Origin: Burkholderiales bacterium
GTDB lineage: Bacteria > Pseudomonadota > Gammaproteobacteria > Burkholderiales > Burkholderiaceae_C
DNA length: 64,000 nucleotides
Direction: 5' to 3'
Assembly (NCBI GenBank): GCA_028868995.1
Contig: JAGWTH010000012.1
Coordinates: forward strand, 1-64,000
The notes beneath the pieces are model-generated. The model made no database searches, was not told the DNA's origin, and was given only the letters and a program-made list of their open reading frames with translations. The position numbers and the translations under genes are program-made. This document shows, piece after piece, positions 40,667-50,897 of this stretch. How positions within the stretch are numbered: the first letter of the stretch is position 1; the number at the start of each line of letters is the position of its first letter.

Positions 40667-42480
40667 GTGCAGGCGCCCTCCTCCGCCGCCAGTGCGTGGC
40701 GCCGCATGCCGCCGAACAGTTCGCGGCCGGTGCCGTGCGCATTGTGCTCGCGCTGGGCCTCGGTCATCTCCACCGGCTGGCGCCGCGCCCATTCCTGCGC
40801 GTCCACCAGCGCTTCCAGCCGGCCGGCGCGCGCGTCCAGGCGCACGAGGTCGCCGTCGCGCAGCAGCGCCAGCGGGCCGCCGGCCGCGGCCTCCGGCGAG
40901 ACGTGGATCGCTGCCGGCACCTTGCCCGAGGCGCCGCTCATGCGGCCGTCGGTCACCAGGGCCACGCGGAAGCCCTTGCCCTGCAGCACGGCCAGGGGCG
41001 GGGTCAGCTTGTGCAGCTCCGGCATGCCGTTGGCGCGCGGGCCCTGCCAGCGCACCACGCACACCACGTCGCGTTCCAGCTCGCCGCCGTTGAAGGCGGC
41101 CAGCAGCTGCTCCTGGCTGTCGAAGATGCGCGCCGGGGCCTCGACCACGTGCCGCTCCTCCGGGACCGCCGACACCTTGATCACGCTGCGTCCCAGGTTG
41201 CCGGTCAGCAGCTTCAGGCCGCCCGTGGGGCTGAAGGGCGCCCCCACCGGGCGCAGGACGCTGTCGTCGCCCGAAGCCCCGGGATCGCGCCACTGCAGGC
41301 CGGCTCGCCCCTCGTTCCAGGCGGGGATGCGGGTGAATTCGCGCAGCCCGCCCGCGCGCACGGTGAGCACGTCCTCGTGCATCAGGCCGGCGTCGAGCAG
41401 TTCGCGGATCACGTAGCCCGGCCCGCCCGCGGCCTGGAAGGCGTTCACGTCCGCCGTTCCATTGGGGTACACGCGCGCCAGCAGCGGCACGGCGGCGGAG
41501 AGCCGGTCGAAGTCGTCCCAGTCGATCACGATGCCGGCCGCGCGCGCCACCGCCACCCAGTGGATCAGGTGGTTGGTGGAGCCGCCCGTGGCCACCAGGG
41601 CGGCCATCGCGTTGACGATGCAGCGCTCGTCGACGATGCGGCCGATGGGCGCCCAGCGGCGCGCCCGCAGGTTCGCCAGCGCGGTGCGCACCGCCTCGCG
41701 GGTGAGCTCCTCGCGCAGCGCGTCCCGCGGCTGCACGAAGGCGGCGCCCGGCACGTGCAGGCCCATCGCCTCCATCAGCATCTGGTTGCTGTTGGCCGTG
41801 CCGTAGAAGGTGCAGGTGCCCTGCGTGTGGTAGGCCTGCTCCTCGGCCGCCAGCAGCTCCTTGCGCCCGACCCGCCCCTGCGCGGCCTGCTCGCGCACCT
41901 TGGCCTTCTCGCTGTTGGACAGGCCGCTGGGCATGGGTCCGGCCGGCACGAACACCATGGGCAGGTGGCCGAACTGCAGGGCGCCGATCAGCAGGCCCGG
42001 CACGATCTTGTCGCAGATGCCCAGCAGCACGGCCGCATCGAACACATCGTGGCTCAGGCCCACGGCGGTGGCCATCGCGATCACGTCGCGCGAGAACAGG
42101 CTCAACTCCATGCCGGCGGTGCCCTGCGTCACGCCGTCGCACATGGCCGGCACGCCGGCGGCGACCTGGGCGATGGCGCCCAGCCGGTGCGCCTCGTCCT
42201 TGATCACCTGCGGGTAGCCCGCATAGGGCGCGTGCGCCGACAGCATGTCGTTGTAGGCGTTGACGATGGCGAGGTTGGGCGCGCGCTCGGCCACGACGCG
42301 GAGGCGGTCGTCGGGCGCGATGCCGGCGAAGGCGTGGGCGACGTTGGCGCAGCCCAGGCGGTCGGCGCCGCGGTCGCGGGCGGCGGCGGCGTCGAGGCGG
42401 CGGAGGTAGGCGCTGCGCGTCGCCGCGCTGCGCTCCCGGATGCGCTGCGTCACCGCTTCCAGGACGGGATGGAGTTTCAT
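40657..42480 (-). CDS. edd: 6-phosphogluconate dehydratase
   Basis: A 607-residue [4Fe-4S] dehydratase of the IlvD/Edd family and first enzyme of the lower Entner-Doudoroff pathway. Cluster cysteines are in [10 protein letters not shown] and [10 protein letters not shown]; the block [15 protein letters not shown] is characteristic of Edd. The start ATG 42480 ([14 protein letters not shown]) is standard; an ATG 27 bases upstream is unlikely. No zwf, pgl or hexR gene is adjacent. It is divergent from the ChaC gene. Confidence 0.95.
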   Translation of the reverse strand: MKLHPVLEAVTQRIRERSAATRSAYLRRLDAAAARDRGADRLGCANVAHAFAGIAPDDRLRVVAERAPNLAIVNAYNDMLSAHAPYAGYPQVIKDEAHRLGAIAQVAAGVPAMCDGVTQGTAGMELSLFSRDVIAMATAVGLSHDVFDAAVLLGICDKIVPGLLIGALQFGHLPMVFVPAGPMPSGLSNSEKAKVREQAAQGRVGRKELLAAEEQAYHTQGTCTFYGTANSNQMLMEAMGLHVPGAAFVQPRDALREELTREAVRTALANLRARRWAPIGRIVDERCIVNAMAALVATGGSTNHLIHWVAVARAAGIVIDWDDFDRLSAAVPLLARVYPNGTADVNAFQAAGGPGYVIRELLDAGLMHEDVLTVRAGGLREFTRIPAWNEGRAGLQWRDPGASGDDSVLRPVGAPFSPTGGLKLLTGNLGRSVIKVSAVPEERHVVEAPARIFDSQEQLLAAFNGGELERDVVCVVRWQGPRANGMPELHKLTPPLAVLQGKGFRVALVTDGRMSGASGKVPAAIHVSPEAAAGGPLALLRDGDLVRLDARAGRLEALVDAQEWARRQPVEMTEAQREHNAHGTGRELFGGMRRHALAAEEGACTWL

Positions 42481-42586
42481 GGGAAGGCCAGAGGGTGTGG
42501 CGGACATGCTACCCCCGCGCGCCCCAACCCGGGGCGCGGCGCGGGTACGAACCGGTTACCAACTTCCCGACGGCGGCCGGCTTCGC

Positions 42587-42592
42587 TAGAGT
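42587..42592 (+). promoter_or_regulatory. -10 box for a probable leaderless ChaC transcript
   Basis: TAGAGT lies seven bases before GTG 42600, and no ribosome-binding site is visible between them. Confidence 0.35.
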
Positions 42593-42599
42593 AGCTGGC

Positions 42600-43193
42600 G
42601 TGAGCGAAGTGCCGAAGCCGTTGCGCGACCCCGTCCCCATGCTGGAGCAGGCCCTGTCCGAATGGGGCGGACGGGAGGACCTCTGGATCTTCGGCTACGG
42701 CTCGCTGATCTGGCGCCCCGATTTCGAGTTCGCCGAGCGCCGGCCCGCCCGCGTGCACGGCTGGCACCGGGCCCTGAAGATGTGGAGCCGCATCAACCGC
42801 GGCACGCCGGAGCGGCCGGGGCTGGTGTTCGGGCTGCTGAGCGGCGGCTGCTGCCGGGGCGTGGTGTTCCGCATCCCGCGCGAACAGGGCGGCGAGGTGC
42901 TGGCGCGGCTGTGGCAGCGCGAAATGGCCACGGCGGTCTACGACCCGCGCTGGCTCGCGGCCGACACGGCCCAGGGGCGCGTGCGCTCGCTGGCCTTCAC
43001 GCTGTCGCGCAGCAGCCCCAGCCACACCGGCGAGCTGAGCACCGAGGAATACCGGGCGATCTTCGACAGCGCCTCGGGCCGCTACGGGACCACCCAGGAG
43101 TATGCGCACCGCACGCTGGAGGAACTGCGCCGGCACGACATCCGCGACCGCAACCTGGAGCGGCTGCTGAGGATGGTGCGCGGGCACGGGTGA
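42600..43193 (+). CDS. ChaC-family gamma-glutamylcyclotransferase
   Basis: A 197-residue cytosolic enzyme expected to cleave glutathione to 5-oxoproline and Cys-Gly. The substrate-binding loop IFGYGSLIWRPDFEFAERRP and the following RVHGWHRALKMWS are characteristic of ChaC. The glutamate in TGELSTEEYR is a catalytic candidate. The start is uncertain. GTG 42600 (VSEVPKPLRD) fits both length and the -10 box just upstream; the longer ATG form from 42495 would include non-conserved sequence and the edd promoter region. It ends beside repeat copy C. Confidence 0.88.
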   Translation: MSEVPKPLRDPVPMLEQALSEWGGREDLWIFGYGSLIWRPDFEFAERRPARVHGWHRALKMWSRINRGTPERPGLVFGLLSGGCCRGVVFRIPREQGGEVLARLWQREMATAVYDPRWLAADTAQGRVRSLAFTLSRSSPSHTGELSTEEYRAIFDSASGRYGTTQEYAHRTLEELRRHDIRDRNLERLLRMVRGHG

Positions 43194-43198
43194 ACTGT

Positions 43199-43233
43199 TG
43201 CGGTGGGGTTCGGCTGCGCGCTCACCCCCCCTA
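43199..43233. repeat. Dispersed repeat family 1, copy C
   Basis: Third copy of the element at 2-41, same orientation: GGTGGGGTTCGGCTGCGCGC, then CTCACC and CCCTA. The CTA is the complement of the TAG stop codon of the minus-strand gene at 43231-43788. It sits between convergent genes. Confidence 0.6.
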
Positions 43234-43788
43234 AGAAGCGCCCTGTCTTCGGCGCAGCAGCGCCTCCGCCCGCGCCAGGTCCTCCACCGTGTCGATGTCG
43301 GTGACGATGCCCTCGTCCTCCAGCTCCAGCCTCAGGGCCTGCGCCGAGCGCACGATGGCCGCCGCGCCTTCCGCGCCGGTGAGCGACTGCAGGGCCGCGC
43401 CCAGCTCGCGCCCGAAGCCCACCGGATGCCCGCGCGTGCCGTGGTACACGGGCAGCACCACGGACGCCTGCTGCAAGGCCGCGGCGACGGCCCGCAGGGA
43501 ATCCGGCGAGACCAGCGGCAGGTCGCCGGGCAGCACCAGCCAGCCGCCCGCGTCCGGCGTCGCGCGCACGGCCGCCGCAATGGAGTCGCCCATGCCCGGA
43601 TGACCGGCGTCCTCCACGTGGAAGGGCAGGCCGCTCGCGCGCACGGCGGCAAGGGTGTGCTCCAGGACGGTGCCGCCGGCCAGCGGCGCCCGCAGCTTGG
43701 AGCCCTGGCCTCCGGACGCGACGTAGCGCTCGCCCCGCCCGGAGGCGAGGACGAGCACCACGGGGGAACGGACGGTGGCAGGACGCAT
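43231..43788 (-). CDS. MobA/MocA-like nucleotidyltransferase
   Basis: A 185-residue NTP-transferase. The N-terminal nucleotide loop is VLASGRGERY with the downstream Lys in GSKLRAPL, and the metal-binding motif is LPGDLPLVSP. This is the fold of MobA and MocA, which attach GMP or CMP to molybdopterin; CoxC/xdh-linked members also look like this. No molybdoenzyme is nearby, so the partner is unknown. Its stop codon comes from repeat copy C. The 38-base gap to pdxH holds both divergent promoters. Confidence 0.82.
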   Translation of the reverse strand: MRPATVRSPVVLVLASGRGERYVASGGQGSKLRAPLAGGTVLEHTLAAVRASGLPFHVEDAGHPGMGDSIAAAVRATPDAGGWLVLPGDLPLVSPDSLRAVAAALQQASVVLPVYHGTRGHPVGFGRELGAALQSLTGAEGAAAIVRSAQALRLELEDEGIVTDIDTVEDLARAEALLRRRQGAS

Positions 43789-43813
43789 GAAGCGAGCTTA
43801 ACGCGCCCGATGC

Positions 43814-43819
43814 GACAAT
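43814..43819 (+). promoter_or_regulatory. -10 box for a probable leaderless pdxH transcript
   Basis: GACAAT ends seven bases before ATG 43827. No Shine-Dalgarno sequence is visible. Confidence 0.35.
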
Positions 43820-43826
43820 CGCCGCC

Positions 43827-44474
43827 ATGAGCGACACCGCCGCCCGCATCGCCGAACTGCGCAAGAGCTACGAGCGCGCCGAACTGAGCGAGGAAGCCTC
43901 GTTCGCCGACCCGCTGAAGCAGTTCGACCACTGGCTGACCGAGGCGATCAACGCCGAGATTCCCGAGCCGAACGCGATGACGGTCGCCACGGTGGCCGGC
44001 AACCTGCGCCCCAGCACGCGCGTGGTGCTGCTCAAGGGCTACGACGAGCGCGGCATCGTCTGGTACACCAACTACGAAAGCCGCAAGGGCCTGGAGCTGG
44101 CCGGCAACCCCTGGGCCGCCCTGCAGTTCCACTGGGTGGAGCTGGAACGGGTGGTGCGCATCGAGGGCCGGGTGGAGAAGACCGATCCGCAGGAGAGCGA
44201 CGCCTACTTCCACAGCCGCCCCCTGGATTCGCGCATCGGCGCCTGGGCCAGCCCGCAGAGCCAGGTAATCCACGGCCGCAGCGTGCTCGTGGCCAACGCG
44301 GCGAAGTACGGCGCGCAGTTCCTGCTCAACCCGCCGCGGCCGCCGCACTGGGGCGGCTACCGGCTGGTGCCGGACGAGTGGCAGTTCTGGCAGGGACGCC
44401 GCAGCCGGCTGCACGACCGGCTGCGCTACCGGCCGGCGGAAGGCGGCTGGGTGCGGGAGCGGCTCGCGCCCTGA
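43827..44474 (+). CDS. pdxH: Pyridoxamine 5'-phosphate oxidase
   Basis: A 215-residue FMN enzyme that makes pyridoxal 5'-phosphate from the pyridoxine or pyridoxamine phosphates. The N-terminal [23 protein letters not shown]-binding [20 protein letters not shown] and C-terminal [15 protein letters not shown] blocks match the family. Length equals the usual 210-218 residues. It ends 19 bases from the convergent msrA. Confidence 0.96.
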   Translation: MSDTAARIAELRKSYERAELSEEASFADPLKQFDHWLTEAINAEIPEPNAMTVATVAGNLRPSTRVVLLKGYDERGIVWYTNYESRKGLELAGNPWAALQFHWVELERVVRIEGRVEKTDPQESDAYFHSRPLDSRIGAWASPQSQVIHGRSVLVANAAKYGAQFLLNPPRPPHWGGYRLVPDEWQFWQGRRSRLHDRLRYRPAEGGWVRERLAP

Positions 44475-44493
44475 ACCCCGCCGGGTCCGCGCG

Positions 44494-45033
44494 CTACCTG
44501 CGCGTGAGCTCCGTGAACGTCTTGCGGAACTTCGCCACCTTGGGCGCCGCCACCGCCAGGCAGTAGCCCTGGGTCGGGTTCTTCTCGAAGAAGTCCTGGT
44601 GGTAGTCCTCCGCCGGCCAGTAGTTGGCCAGCGGCTGCACCTCGGTCACGATGGGCCGGCCGAACAGCTTGTCCTGGCTCATCTCGCGGATCAGGTCGTC
44701 GGCCACCTGCTTCTGCTCGGGCGTCGTGGTGTAGATGCCGCTGCGGTACTGCGTGCCGACGTCGTTGCCCTGGCGATTCAGCTGGGTCGGGTCGTGCACC
44801 ACGAAGAAGATCTCGAGCAGCTGGCGGGTACTCACCTGGTCCGGGTCGTAGGTGAGCTTCACCACCTCGGCATGGCCCGTGCGGCCCGTGCAGACCTCCT
44901 CGTAGCCAGGCCGCTCGGTCCGGCCGTTGCTGTAGCCGGACTCCACGTCGGTGACGCCCCGCACTTCCTTGAACACCGCCTCGGTGCACCAGAAGCAGCC
45001 GCCGGCCAGCACGATGGTTTGCGGATCGCTCAT
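44494..45033 (-). CDS. msrA: Peptide methionine sulfoxide reductase MsrA
   Basis: A 179-residue enzyme that repairs methionine-S-sulfoxide. The active-site motif is GGCFWCTEAVF (Cys13 nucleophile, Cys16). GYSNGRTERPGYEEVCTGRTGHAE and the EDYHQDFFEKNP block are the standard MsrA signatures. Cytosolic form without a signal peptide. It is divergent from the TetR gene; the shared 125-base region contains the TetR promoter and operator. Confidence 0.96.
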   Translation of the reverse strand: MSDPQTIVLAGGCFWCTEAVFKEVRGVTDVESGYSNGRTERPGYEEVCTGRTGHAEVVKLTYDPDQVSTRQLLEIFFVVHDPTQLNRQGNDVGTQYRSGIYTTTPEQKQVADDLIREMSQDKLFGRPIVTEVQPLANYWPAEDYHQDFFEKNPTQGYCLAVAAPKVAKFRKTFTELTRR

Positions 45034-45081
45034 GTGGGTTCTCCTGAGTGCCGCACTGTAGTCGCTCCCGGCCCGGTCGCC

Positions 45082-45125
45082 TTGACGCCCTGCTCCCGGC
45101 ACAGCTATATTACTAACCAGTCAGT
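45082..45125 (+). promoter_or_regulatory. Promoter and TetR-type operator of the efflux operon
   Basis: TTGACG (45082-45087), 18-base spacer and TATATT (45106-45111) form a strong -35/-10 pair. ACTAACCAGTCAGT (45112-45125) is an imperfect palindrome (10 of 14 positions symmetric) of the kind bound by AcrR/TetR repressors. It covers the expected transcription start, so autorepression of the tetR-hlyD-RND operon is likely. Confidence 0.65.
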
Positions 45126-45158
45126 CATTAAAAAGCCGCTTCGCGGTCCTCCGGTCCC

Positions 45159-45842
45159 ATGGTCACCAACCCGCCCGCCGAGCGCGGCAACGATCACCAC
45201 GCCCGGCGCGAGCGCCGCAAGGAAGCCCGTCCGGGCGAACTGCTCGACGCCGCCCTGGAGCTGTTCGTGGAAAAGGGCTTCGCGGCCACCCGCTCGGAAG
45301 AGGTGGCCGCCCGTGCCGGCGTCTCCAAGGGCACCCTGTTCCTGTACTTCCCCTCCAAGGAGGAGCTGTTCAAGGCGGTGGTGCGCGAGAACCTGGCCGG
45401 CCGCTTCGCCGAGTGGCAGAAGGAGTTCGGGTCCTTCGAGGGCCCCACGAGCGACATGCTGCGCTACGGCATGCGCGTCTGGTGGGAGCGCGTCGGCGCC
45501 ACCCGCGCCTCCGGCATCACCAAGCTGATGATCAGCGAGGCGCGCAACTTCCCGGAACTGGCCGCCTTCTACCAGCAGGAGGTGATCCGCCCCGGCACCG
45601 ACCTCGTGCGGCGCATCCTGCAACGCGGCGTGGACCGCGGCGAGTTCCGCGCGGTCGACATCGACTACGCCATCTTCGGCATCGTCGCCCCGATGCTCTT
45701 CATGACCATGATGAAACACTCCCTGGGCGTGTGCGCCCCGCAGGACTATCCGCTGGACGCCCAGCGCTACCTGGACACGCAGGTCGACCTGCTGCTCAAC
45801 GGCCTGGTCGCCCGCGGCGAGGGGCGGGGAGAGCGGGCATGA
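45159..45842 (+). CDS. TetR-family repressor of the RND efflux operon
   Basis: A 227-residue regulator. The N-terminal TetR helix-turn-helix is [20 protein letters not shown] then [20 protein letters not shown], and the C-terminal ligand-binding domain is all helical (TetR_C_7-like, [20 protein letters not shown]). The stop overlaps the ATG of the membrane-fusion gene. It probably represses its own operon through the palindrome at 45112-45125 and is relieved by toxic compounds. Confidence 0.92.
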   Translation: MVTNPPAERGNDHHARRERRKEARPGELLDAALELFVEKGFAATRSEEVAARAGVSKGTLFLYFPSKEELFKAVVRENLAGRFAEWQKEFGSFEGPTSDMLRYGMRVWWERVGATRASGITKLMISEARNFPELAAFYQQEVIRPGTDLVRRILQRGVDRGEFRAVDIDYAIFGIVAPMLFMTMMKHSLGVCAPQDYPLDAQRYLDTQVDLLLNGLVARGEGRGERA

Positions 45843-46987
45843 AGCGCTGGCAATGGGGCGTGCTGGTGGTCGTGGTGGGCGCGGTCGGCCTGGCCGGCGT
45901 GCGATCGGTCGTGCACCGCCGGGCGCAGCAGGCGGCCGAGGCGCAGCTGGGCGCCGAGCGGGCCCAGCCCGTGGTCGAACTGGCGGCCAGCGACGTCGTG
46001 CGGGCCGAGGTGCGCACGCTCACGCGCGGCCTGCCGGTGTCCGGCTCGATCAAGGCGGTGAACTCCGCCATCGTCAAGGCCAGGGTGCCCGGCGAGCTGC
46101 TGGAGGGGGTCCCGCGCGAGGGCGACGCGGTGAAGGCCGGCGAGGTGGTCGCGCGCATCGACCGCGTGGAGGCCCAGGCGCGCCTGAAGCAGGCGCAGGA
46201 CCAGGCCGACGCGGCCCAGGCGCAGATCGACATCGCCGAGCGCCAGTTCAACAACAACAAGGCGCTGGTCGACCAGGGCTTCATTTCCAAGTCGGCGCTC
46301 GACACCTCCGGGAACAACCTGGCCGCGGCCCGGGCCACCCACCAGGCCGCGCTGGCGGCCGTGGACCTGGCGCGCAAGTCCCTGGAGGACACGGTGCTGC
46401 GCGCGCCGATCTCGGGCCTGGTCTCGCAGCGGCTGGCCCAGCCCGGCGAGCGCGTCGCCGTGGATGGCCGCATCCTGGAGATCGTGGACCTCAGCCGGCT
46501 GGAAATGGAGGCCAGCCTCAGCGCCGCCGACTCGGTGGACCTGCGCGTGGGCCAGCAGGCCAGCCTGCAGGTCGAGGGCAGCCCGCGGCCGGTCGCGGCG
46601 CGGGTGGCCCGCATCAACCCCAGCGCCCAGGCCGGCAGCCGCAGCGTGCTGGCCTACCTGGCGATCGCCGACACCACCGGCCTGCGCCAGGGGCTGTTTG
46701 CCCAGGGCACGGTGAACGTGGGCAGCACCTCCGCGCTGGCGGTGCCCCTGTCGGCGGTGCGCACCGACCGGCCCGCACCCTATGTGCAGGTCGTGGAGGG
46801 CGGCAAGGTCGCCCACAAGGAGGTGCAGACCGGCGAGCGCGGCGACGTGGACAAGGTCACCTGGGTCGGCGTGAGCGGCCTGGCGCCCGGCGCCACGGTG
46901 ATCCTCGGCCACGTGGGCCCGCTGCGCGAGGGCACGCAGGTGAAGTTCACGGGCGCCGCGCCCGAAGCCCGGCCGGCGAAGCCCTGA
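45839..46987 (+). CDS. RND efflux periplasmic adaptor (HlyD/AcrA family)
   Basis: A 382-residue membrane-fusion protein. The N-terminal signal-anchor ([16 protein letters not shown]) is followed by barrel-sandwich hybrid halves ([14 protein letters not shown] and [20 protein letters not shown]) flanking an alpha-hairpin (about 110-180), then the beta-barrel and membrane-proximal domains. It links the inner-membrane RND pump to an outer-membrane TolC. Six bases separate it from the pump gene. Confidence 0.93.
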   Translation: MKRWQWGVLVVVVGAVGLAGVRSVVHRRAQQAAEAQLGAERAQPVVELAASDVVRAEVRTLTRGLPVSGSIKAVNSAIVKARVPGELLEGVPREGDAVKAGEVVARIDRVEAQARLKQAQDQADAAQAQIDIAERQFNNNKALVDQGFISKSALDTSGNNLAAARATHQAALAAVDLARKSLEDTVLRAPISGLVSQRLAQPGERVAVDGRILEIVDLSRLEMEASLSAADSVDLRVGQQASLQVEGSPRPVAARVARINPSAQAGSRSVLAYLAIADTTGLRQGLFAQGTVNVGSTSALAVPLSAVRTDRPAPYVQVVEGGKVAHKEVQTGERGDVDKVTWVGVSGLAPGATVILGHVGPLREGTQVKFTGAAPEARPAKP

Positions 46988-46993
46988 CGCGCC

Positions 46994-49900
46994 ATGTGGT
47001 TCACCCGCGTCAGCCTCAGGAATCCCGTGTTCGCCACGATGGTGATGCTCGCCATCGTGGTGCTGGGCCTGTTCTCCTTGCAGCGCCTGAACATCGACCA
47101 GTTCCCCAACATCGAGTTCCCGGTGGTGGTGGTGCAGACCGACTACCCGGGCGCCTCGCCCGAGATCGTCGAGAGCGAGGTCAGCAAGCCGATCGAGGAG
47201 GCGGTCAATTCCATCGCCGGCATCAACGCCCTGACCTCGCGCAGCTACCAGGGCCAGTCGGTCGTGGTGATCGAGTTCCAGCTGTACGTCGACGGCCGCC
47301 GCGCCGCCGACGACGTGCGCGAGAAGGTCGCCTCGGTCCGGCCCACCTTCCGCGAGGAGGTGAAGGAGCCGCGCGTGCTGCGCTTCGACCCGGCGAACCG
47401 GCCGATCTGGTCGGTCGCGGTGCTGCCCGACACGCGCGGCGGCGCCCGCCCGCTGAGCCCGGTGGAACTCACCAACTGGGCCGACCAGGTGCTCAAGAAG
47501 CGGCTGGAGAACGTGCGCGGCGTCGGCTCGGTGACGCTGGTGGGCGGGACCCTGCGGGAGATCGACATCTACCTGAACCCGCCGGCCATGGAGGCCTTCG
47601 GCGTCACCGCCGACCAGGTGGCCAACGCCGTGCGCAGCGAGAACCAGGACCTGCCGGTGGGCGCGATCCGCTCGCTGACGCAGGAGCGCGTGGTGCAGGT
47701 CGACGCGCGCATGAAGCGCCCCGAGGACTTCGGCAGCATCATCGTCGCCCGCAAGGGGGGCGCGCCGGTGCGCGTGGACCAGGTGGCGCGGGTCAGCGAC
47801 GGCGGGCAGGAGGTGGAAAGCCTGGCGCTGTACAACGGCCAGCGCACGCTGCTGCTGCAGGTGCTCAAGGCGCAGGACGAAAACACCATCGCGGTGATCG
47901 ACGGCCTGGCGAGCACGCTGGCGGAGATGAAGGCCCAGGTGCCCCCGGGGGTGCGGCTGGAGCCGGTGGCCGACGCATCCCGGCCGATCCGGGTGGCGGT
48001 GGACAACGTGCGCCGCACCCTGATCGAGGGCGCGGCGCTCACCGTGCTGATCGTGTTCCTGTTCCTCAACTCGTGGCGTTCCACGGTCATCACGGGCCTG
48101 ACGCTGCCGATCGCGCTGATCGGCACCTTCCTGTTCATGTACGCCTTCGGCTTCTCCATCAACATGGTGACGCTGATGGCGCTGTCGCTGTGCGTGGGCC
48201 TTCTGATCGACGACGCGATCGTGGTGCGCGAGAACATCGTGCGCCACGTGCAGATGGGCAAGCCGCCCTACCAGGCCGCGCTGGACGGCACGCAGGAGAT
48301 CGGCCTGGCGGTGCTCGCCACGACCTTCTCCATCGTCGCCGTGTTCCTGCCCATCGGCTTCATGGGCGGCATCATCGGCAAGTTCTTCCACGAGTTCGGC
48401 GTGACCATCGTGGCGGCGGTGCTGATCTCCATGTTCGTCAGCTTCACGCTGGATCCGATGCTGTCGTCGGTCTGGCACGACCCCGAGGCCGAGGGGCACG
48501 GCCGGCCCAGGCAGAGGCTGACCTTCTACGACCGCAGCATCGGCCGGGTCACGGGCTGGTTCGACCGCTCCACCGACCGGCTGGCCGACACCTACCAGGC
48601 GATCCTGCGCTGGTCGCTGGCGCACCGCCTGGCCACCCTGCTGGGGGCCGTCGCGATCTTCGTGACCAGCATCCTCATGGTGCCGCTGCTGGGCACCGAG
48701 TTCGTGCCCAAGGCGGACTTCTCCGAGACCAACCTCAACTTCTACACGCCGGTGGGCTCCTCGCTGGAGCTGACCGAGGCCAAGGCGAAGCAGGTCGAGA
48801 GCATCATCCGCGAGTTCCCGGAGGTGCGCTACACCGTGGCCACCATCAACACGGGCCAGGCGATCGGCAAGATCTACGCCTCGATCTACGTGCGCCTGGT
48901 GGACCGCAAGGACCGCAAGCGCAGCGTCGACGACATGGCCGGCGTGCTGCGCGAGCGCCTGAAGCAGGTGCCGGGCATCACGGTGACGCACGTGGGCCTG
49001 CTGGACCCGGTGGGCGGCAACAAGCAGATCGAGTTCTCCCTGCTGGGGCCGGACCTCAAGGAGCTGGAGCGCCTGTCCGCGCTGGTCACCGAGCGCGTGC
49101 GCGGCATCCCCGGCCTGGTGGACCTGGACTTCAGCGTCAAGCCGGACCAGCCGACGGTCGCCATCCGGGTGCGGCGCGACGCCGCCTCCGACCTGGGCCT
49201 GTCGGTGGCCCAGATCGCCGGCACCCTGCGCACGCTGGTGGCCGGCCAGACGGTGGGCAACTGGCGCGCGCCGGACGACGAGACCTACGACGTCAACGTG
49301 CGGCTGGCGCCCGAGGCCCGCAACGCCCCCGGGGACCTGGAGCGCCTGCCCTTCGCCATGGGCAGCAACCCCGACGGCAGCTCGCGCATCGTGCGCCTGA
49401 ACCAGGTCGCCACCGTCAGCGCCTCCACCGGGCCCAACCAGATCAACCGGCGCGACCTCACGCGCGAGGTGGCGATCAGCGCCAACGCCTTCGGCCGCTC
49501 CTCGGGCAAGGTGTCGGACGACCTGCGCGCGCGGCTGGACGGCATCCACTTCCCGCCCGGCTACAGCTACCAGTTCTCCGGTTCGACCAAGAACATGAAG
49601 GAGTCCTTCGGCTACGCGGTGTCCGCCCTGGCCATGGCCGTCATCTTCATCTACATGATCCTGGCCAGCCAGTTCAAGAGCTTCCTGCAGCCGCTGGCGC
49701 TCATGACCTCGCTGCCCCTCACGCTGATCGGGGTGGTGCTGGCCCTGCTGCTGTTCGGCTCATCGCTGTCGATCTTCTCGGTGATCGGCATCGTGATGCT
49801 CATGGGCCTGGTCACCAAGAACGCCATCCTGCTGGTGGATTTCGCCATCCGCCTGCGCGAGGAGGGCATGGAGCGCTCCCAGGCGCTGCTGCAGGCCGCC

Positions 49901-50182
49901 CGGGTGCGGCTGCGCCCGATCCTGATGACCACCCTGGCCATGGTGTTCGGCATGGTGCCGCTGGCCTTCGCCCTGAGCGAGGGCTCGGAGCAGCGCGCCC
50001 CCATGGGCCAGGCGGTGATCGGCGGGGTGATCACCTCCTCCCTGCTCACCCTGGTGGTGGTGCCGGTCGTCTACTGTTACCTGGACGATTTCGCCCGCTG
50101 GCTGAAGCGCGGGCGCCACGCTCCGGCCGGCGGTCCGGGGGCCCCGGCCCTGCCGGCTTCTAGAATCGAGGATCCGTCCTGA
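46994..50182 (+). CDS. RND-family multidrug efflux pump (AcrB/MdtB-like)
   Basis: A 1062-residue proton-driven pump with twelve expected membrane helices and two large periplasmic loops. The N-terminus ([20 protein letters not shown]) and [13 protein letters not shown]-like region are typical. Proton-relay acidic residues are in [20 protein letters not shown]. The periplasmic signature [20 protein letters not shown] is also conserved. It works with the adaptor just upstream and probably the TolC at 51289. The last codons overlap a TAGAAT -10 for the following methyltransferase. Confidence 0.95.
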   Translation: MWFTRVSLRNPVFATMVMLAIVVLGLFSLQRLNIDQFPNIEFPVVVVQTDYPGASPEIVESEVSKPIEEAVNSIAGINALTSRSYQGQSVVVIEFQLYVDGRRAADDVREKVASVRPTFREEVKEPRVLRFDPANRPIWSVAVLPDTRGGARPLSPVELTNWADQVLKKRLENVRGVGSVTLVGGTLREIDIYLNPPAMEAFGVTADQVANAVRSENQDLPVGAIRSLTQERVVQVDARMKRPEDFGSIIVARKGGAPVRVDQVARVSDGGQEVESLALYNGQRTLLLQVLKAQDENTIAVIDGLASTLAEMKAQVPPGVRLEPVADASRPIRVAVDNVRRTLIEGAALTVLIVFLFLNSWRSTVITGLTLPIALIGTFLFMYAFGFSINMVTLMALSLCVGLLIDDAIVVRENIVRHVQMGKPPYQAALDGTQEIGLAVLATTFSIVAVFLPIGFMGGIIGKFFHEFGVTIVAAVLISMFVSFTLDPMLSSVWHDPEAEGHGRPRQRLTFYDRSIGRVTGWFDRSTDRLADTYQAILRWSLAHRLATLLGAVAIFVTSILMVPLLGTEFVPKADFSETNLNFYTPVGSSLELTEAKAKQVESIIREFPEVRYTVATINTGQAIGKIYASIYVRLVDRKDRKRSVDDMAGVLRERLKQVPGITVTHVGLLDPVGGNKQIEFSLLGPDLKELERLSALVTERVRGIPGLVDLDFSVKPDQPTVAIRVRRDAASDLGLSVAQIAGTLRTLVAGQTVGNWRAPDDETYDVNVRLAPEARNAPGDLERLPFAMGSNPDGSSRIVRLNQVATVSASTGPNQINRRDLTREVAISANAFGRSSGKVSDDLRARLDGIHFPPGYSYQFSGSTKNMKESFGYAVSALAMAVIFIYMILASQFKSFLQPLALMTSLPLTLIGVVLALLLFGSSLSIFSVIGIVMLMGLVTKNAILLVDFAIRLREEGMERSQALLQAARVRLRPILMTTLAMVFGMVPLAFALSEGSEQRAPMGQAVIGGVITSSLLTLVVVPVVYCYLDDFARWLKRGRHAPAGGPGAPALPASRIEDPS
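50161..50166 (+). promoter_or_regulatory. -10 box upstream of the methyltransferase gene
   Basis: TAGAAT inside the last codons of the RND gene gives an expected start site near 50173. The PCMT-rhodanese-tolC genes could therefore be transcribed independently of the efflux operon. Confidence 0.45.
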
Positions 50183-50197
50183 ATGTCACCCCTTGCC

Positions 50198-50887
50198 ATG
50201 ACCGCCGCCACCGCCACCGAACGCGCCCGCTTCAACATGATCGAGCAGCAGATCCGCCCCTGGGATGTGCTGGATACCGGCGTGCTGGACCTGCTGTCCC
50301 GCGTGCGCCGGGAGGACTTCGTGCCCCCCGCGCACCGGGCCCTGGCCTTCACCGACATGATGATCCCCCTGCTGGCGCCCACCGACGAGGCCCTGCGCCG
50401 CGGCTGGTGCATGCTCGAACCCAAGCAGGAGGCCCGGCTGCTGCAGGACGTGGCGCCCCAGCCGCACGAGAAGGTGCTGGAAGTCGGCGCTGGCTCCGGC
50501 TACATGGCCGCGCTGCTGGCCAGCTGCGCCCAGCGCGTGATCAGCCTGGAGATCGAGCCCGAACTGGCGCGCATGGCGCGCGAGAACCTGCAGCGCGCCG
50601 GGGTCCGCAATGTCGAGATCCGCGAGGCCGACGGCAGCAAGGGCCTGGCGGCCGAGGGCCCCTTCGACGCGATCGTGCTGTCCGGCTCGGTCGCCGAGGT
50701 GCCGCAGGCCCTGCTGGCGCAGCTGAAGGTGGGCGGCCGGCTGGCCGCCATCGTCGGCAGCGAGCCGGTGATGCGTGCCACCTTCATCACCCGCACCGGC
50801 GAGGCCAGCTACGCCACCACCCAGCCCTGGGACACCGCCGCGCCGCGCCTGGCGCACTTCCCCGAGCCCTCCCGCTTCCGCTTCTGA
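50198..50887 (+). CDS. Protein-L-isoaspartate O-methyltransferase family protein
   Basis: About 229 residues with a Rossmann-type SAM methyltransferase fold. The SAM-binding motif is VLEVGAGSGYMAALLA, the acidic strand end is ISLEIEPELA, and the N-terminal ARFNMIEQQIRPWDVLD is common to the Burkholderiales members that precede tolC. It may repair isoaspartyl residues or have diverged. The start is ATG 50198; ATG 50183 directly after the RND stop adds five residues. The rhodanese gene follows in ten bases. Confidence 0.85.
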   Translation: MTAATATERARFNMIEQQIRPWDVLDTGVLDLLSRVRREDFVPPAHRALAFTDMMIPLLAPTDEALRRGWCMLEPKQEARLLQDVAPQPHEKVLEVGAGSGYMAALLASCAQRVISLEIEPELARMARENLQRAGVRNVEIREADGSKGLAAEGPFDAIVLSGSVAEVPQALLAQLKVGGRLAAIVGSEPVMRATFITRTGEASYATTQPWDTAAPRLAHFPEPSRFRF

Positions 50888-50897
50888 AGGCCGCACC

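Noticed and set aside
42550-42557. AACCGGTT palindrome in the edd-ChaC divergent region as a regulator site
   Set aside because: An eight-base palindrome is expected by chance in GC-rich DNA, and no local regulator gene or second copy supports it.
42495-42599. N-terminal extension of the ChaC protein to ATG 42495
   Set aside because: The added residues do not resemble the family and would overlap the divergent edd promoter. A -10 box supports GTG 42600.
45767-49549. 1260-codon His/Asp/Val-rich reading frame opposite the RND operon
   Set aside because: It is the mirror frame of high-GC coding sequence. It has no recognisable domain and lies wholly antisense to clear adaptor and pump genes. 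The same applies to the long frames opposite ettA, rhlE, tamB, edd and the phosphomannomutase gene.
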